A stretch of DNA of 26,624 nucleotides, taken from Pseudomonadota bacterium (GTDB lineage Bacteria; Pseudomonadota; Alphaproteobacteria; Sphingomonadales; Sphingomonadaceae). The notes beneath the pieces were generated by a model that worked only from the letters and a program-made list of their open reading frames with translations, ran no database searches and had not been told where the DNA came from. The stretch covers positions 1-26,624 of the forward strand of contig JAEXLC010000201.1 of NCBI GenBank assembly GCA_023445495.1. Reading direction: 5' to 3'. Below, piece by piece: positions 25,183 to 26,624 of the stretch (positions are counted from its first letter, which is position 1; each line of letters opens with the position of its first letter). The translations under genes were made by a program, and so were the position numbers.

Positions 25183-25530
25183 ATGCCGTTCACCGGAAGC
25201 TGCCATTGCGGCGCGATCGCCTTTGTCGTGCAGGAGGATCCGCCGACCCGGGCGATGCAGTGCAATTGCTCGATCTGCCGCCGCAAGGCGCCGCTCCACC
25301 ATTTCACCACGCCCGAACGCTTCACCCTGCAGACGCCGATCGACGCGGTGGCGACCTATCGCTTCAACCATCACATCATCGCGCATCATTTCTGCCCGGT
25401 CTGCGGCGTCGCGCCCTTTGCCGAGGGGCAGGGGCCGGACGGGCCGATGGTCGAGATCAACCTGCGCTGCGCCGACGGGATCGATCTCGATGCGCTGCAG
25501 GTCCAGTTCTACGACGGCGCCAGCCGCTGA
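25183..25530 (+). CDS. Second GFA-family (CENP-V-fold) zinc protein
   Basis: This 115-residue protein carries the GFA zinc ligands GSCHCG (residues 6-11), CNCSICRRK and FCPVCGV. It is shorter than, and distant from, the copy at 20349. The ATG at 25183 has AGGGAGGAGCCG before it; in-frame ATGs at 25114 and 25141 would put the start inside or next to the LexA box and lack a ribosome-binding site. The biochemical activity of most family members is unproven. Position opposite the glycosylase gene raises the possibility of shared SOS control. Confidence 0.9.
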   Translation: MPFTGSCHCGAIAFVVQEDPPTRAMQCNCSICRRKAPLHHFTTPERFTLQTPIDAVATYRFNHHIIAHHFCPVCGVAPFAEGQGPDGPMVEINLRCADGIDLDALQVQFYDGASR

Positions 25531-25557
25531 GACTGGCGGGCGCGGCGGTGGGGTGGC

Positions 25558-25941
25558 ATGGATCGGCCCATGCACATGAACCACGATCCTGCCGCCGCGC
25601 CCGCCGAGACGATCGGCTTCGACCAGTTCCTCGCGGTCGATATCCGCATCGGCACGATCGTCGAGGCCGAGGCTTTTCCGGAGGCGCGCAAGCCGGCCTA
25701 CAAGCTGCTGATCGATTTCGGCCCGACGATCGGCCGCAAGCGCTCCTCGGCGCAGATCACCGAGCATTATGCGCTGGCGGACCTGCCGGGCATGCAGGTG
25801 GCGGCCGTGGTCAATTTCCCGCCGCGCCAGATCGGCAAGATGATGTCCGAAGTGCTCACGCTCGGCTTCCCCGACGAAGACGGCAAGGTGGTGCTGTTCC
25901 ACCCCTCCGTGCCGGTGCCGAACGGCGGCCGGCTCTTCTGA
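25558..25941 (+). CDS. CsaA-like tRNA-binding-domain protein
   Basis: The product of up to 127 residues is a stand-alone tRNA-binding OB-fold domain of the CsaA type, described as a chaperone-like or tRNA-binding protein. VDIRIGTIVEAEAFPEARKPAYKLLIDFG is the characteristic first half; VAAVVNFPPRQIGKMMSEVLTLGF and the C-terminal PNGGRLF complete it. Domain length matches CsaA (about 110) preceded by a short tail. Three nearby in-frame ATGs (25558, 25570, 25576) are possible starts and none has a strong ribosome-binding site. It follows the GFA gene by 27 bases. Confidence 0.9.
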   Translation: MDRPMHMNHDPAAAPAETIGFDQFLAVDIRIGTIVEAEAFPEARKPAYKLLIDFGPTIGRKRSSAQITEHYALADLPGMQVAAVVNFPPRQIGKMMSEVLTLGFPDEDGKVVLFHPSVPVPNGGRLF

Positions 25942-26028
25942 TCGCCCGCCAAGATACCGCTAACATTTCCATTGAAACAAACCGGACACAGGCATAGCCT
26001 CCCCGCAAAATAACGAGGGGAGGAACTG

Positions 26029-26595
26029 ATGACCAAGCGACTGGCGCTCGCCGCCATGGCACTCGCGATTCCGGCCGGGCTCGCATTCGCCCCGCTCGCC
26101 GCGCGGACCGCGGCGGCGGAGCCTGAAGTGCTCAACAACGCCAATCCCGACAGCTTCCAGGTCTATGGCCTGCCGGGAGGCGCCAAGCCGACGCCGATCA
26201 AGGACGCCAAGGTCCAGTTCGGCAAGGCGATCCGCGTCGAGACGCCGGGGGGCGGCAATGTCTGGAGCGTCGGGGTCAACTCGCCTTTGACCGGTGCGGT
26301 CAGGAAGGGCGACAAGGTCGTCGTCGCCTTTTACGCCCGGGTCGAGAAGCCGGCCGAGGGCGCGACCACCGCGACCATCGCCAATGCCCAGATCCAGCTC
26401 GCCTCGGCACCCTACACGAAAGTGTTCGGCAATCCGGTGACGGTGGGGCCGGAGTGGAAGCTCTACACCGCCGCCGGCCATGCCGATCGCGACTATGCCA
26501 AGGGCGAACTCGCCGCCGCGCTTCACATCAACACGGCGAAGCAGACGCTCGATATCGGCGCGATGGCGGTGCTCAACTACGGCCAGAAGCCGTAA
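26029..26595 (+). CDS. Secreted probable carbohydrate-binding beta-sandwich protein
   Basis: The 188-residue precursor has a Sec signal (MTKRLALAAMALAIPAGLAFA, cleavage within the next dozen residues). The mature part is beta-rich: KAIRVETPGGGNVWSVGVNSPLTGAVRKGDKVVVAFYARV, then IQLASAPYTKVF and a final DIGAMAVLNYG. The order resembles CBM4/9-like galactose-binding folds (surface strands followed by KGD-VVAFYAR and a terminal strand), so sugar binding is plausible but not shown. GAGGGGAGGAACTG is a strong ribosome-binding site. TTGAAA at 25972 and TAGCCT 17 bases further form a possible promoter. No catalytic domain is attached. Confidence 0.7.
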   Translation: MTKRLALAAMALAIPAGLAFAPLAARTAAAEPEVLNNANPDSFQVYGLPGGAKPTPIKDAKVQFGKAIRVETPGGGNVWSVGVNSPLTGAVRKGDKVVVAFYARVEKPAEGATTATIANAQIQLASAPYTKVFGNPVTVGPEWKLYTAAGHADRDYAKGELAAALHINTAKQTLDIGAMAVLNYGQKP

Positions 26596-26624
26596 GCCAC
26601 ACGCACTGAACTGCTCCCCGGCGA

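Noticed and set aside
23754..25997. 747-codon plus-strand frame across ung, the glycosylase, GFA and CsaA genes
   Set aside because: Antisense to two secure repair genes and out of frame with two secure plus-strand genes.

Overview
The window is GC-rich bacterial chromosome. Codon use, the gene families present, GAAC-N7-GAAC LexA boxes and a sphingomonad-style inverted repeat all suggest an alphaproteobacterium of the Sphingomonas group. This placement is inferred from style and content; no marker gene such as 16S rRNA is present. Genes are densely packed on both strands, and no intergenic stretch exceeds about 285 bases. I saw no rRNA, tRNA, CRISPR array or transposase.

Layout. 1-2.2 kb: thymidine kinase, convergent with a HerA/DUF87-type ATPase. 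2.3-3.8 kb: a REP-like inverted repeat, then a Tat-exported GH47 alpha-mannosidase homologue. 3.9-6.9 kb: a tightly coupled run recQ - lipoprotein - rhodanese/phosphatase-like TIGR01244 protein - membrane-anchored protein, in which every junction is a 4-base stop/start overlap. 6.9-9.9 kb: a small exported protein, then a sterol-desaturase-like di-iron enzyme overlapping a GMC oxidoreductase, preceded by a TetR-operator-like dyad. 10-12 kb: the glnK-amtB nitrogen operon, with a sigma-54 promoter in front and a strong intrinsic terminator behind. 12.2-14.8 kb: a second sterol-desaturase-like enzyme, a DUF2141 protein, a MipA/OmpV outer-membrane protein and an orphan PD-(D/E)XK-like protein. 14.8-16.8 kb: a TPP riboswitch and thiC.

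16.9-19.6 kb is the most unusual part. Two tandem paralogues resemble the Rhodococcus equi VapA/VapB virulence-associated family. Their upstream regions are also duplicated and align without gaps for about 90 bases. A divergent gene for a secreted protein carries the same nine-base core, CCGAAACGG. Next comes an AT-richer gene whose membrane helix is interrupted by an in-frame TGA, probably an ancestral TGG. 19.6-23.1 kb holds a VOC protein, a small membrane protein, a GFA protein, a DUF6891 protein and an S41 lipoprotein protease.

23.1-25.5 kb looks like a small SOS/DNA-repair island. Two GAAC-N7-GAAC boxes with nearly identical AT-rich spacers lie just upstream of a 2H phosphoesterase gene and of an endonuclease III-like gene that is followed by ung. 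The second box could also serve a divergent GFA gene. The window ends with a CsaA-like tRNA-binding protein and a secreted probable beta-sandwich protein.
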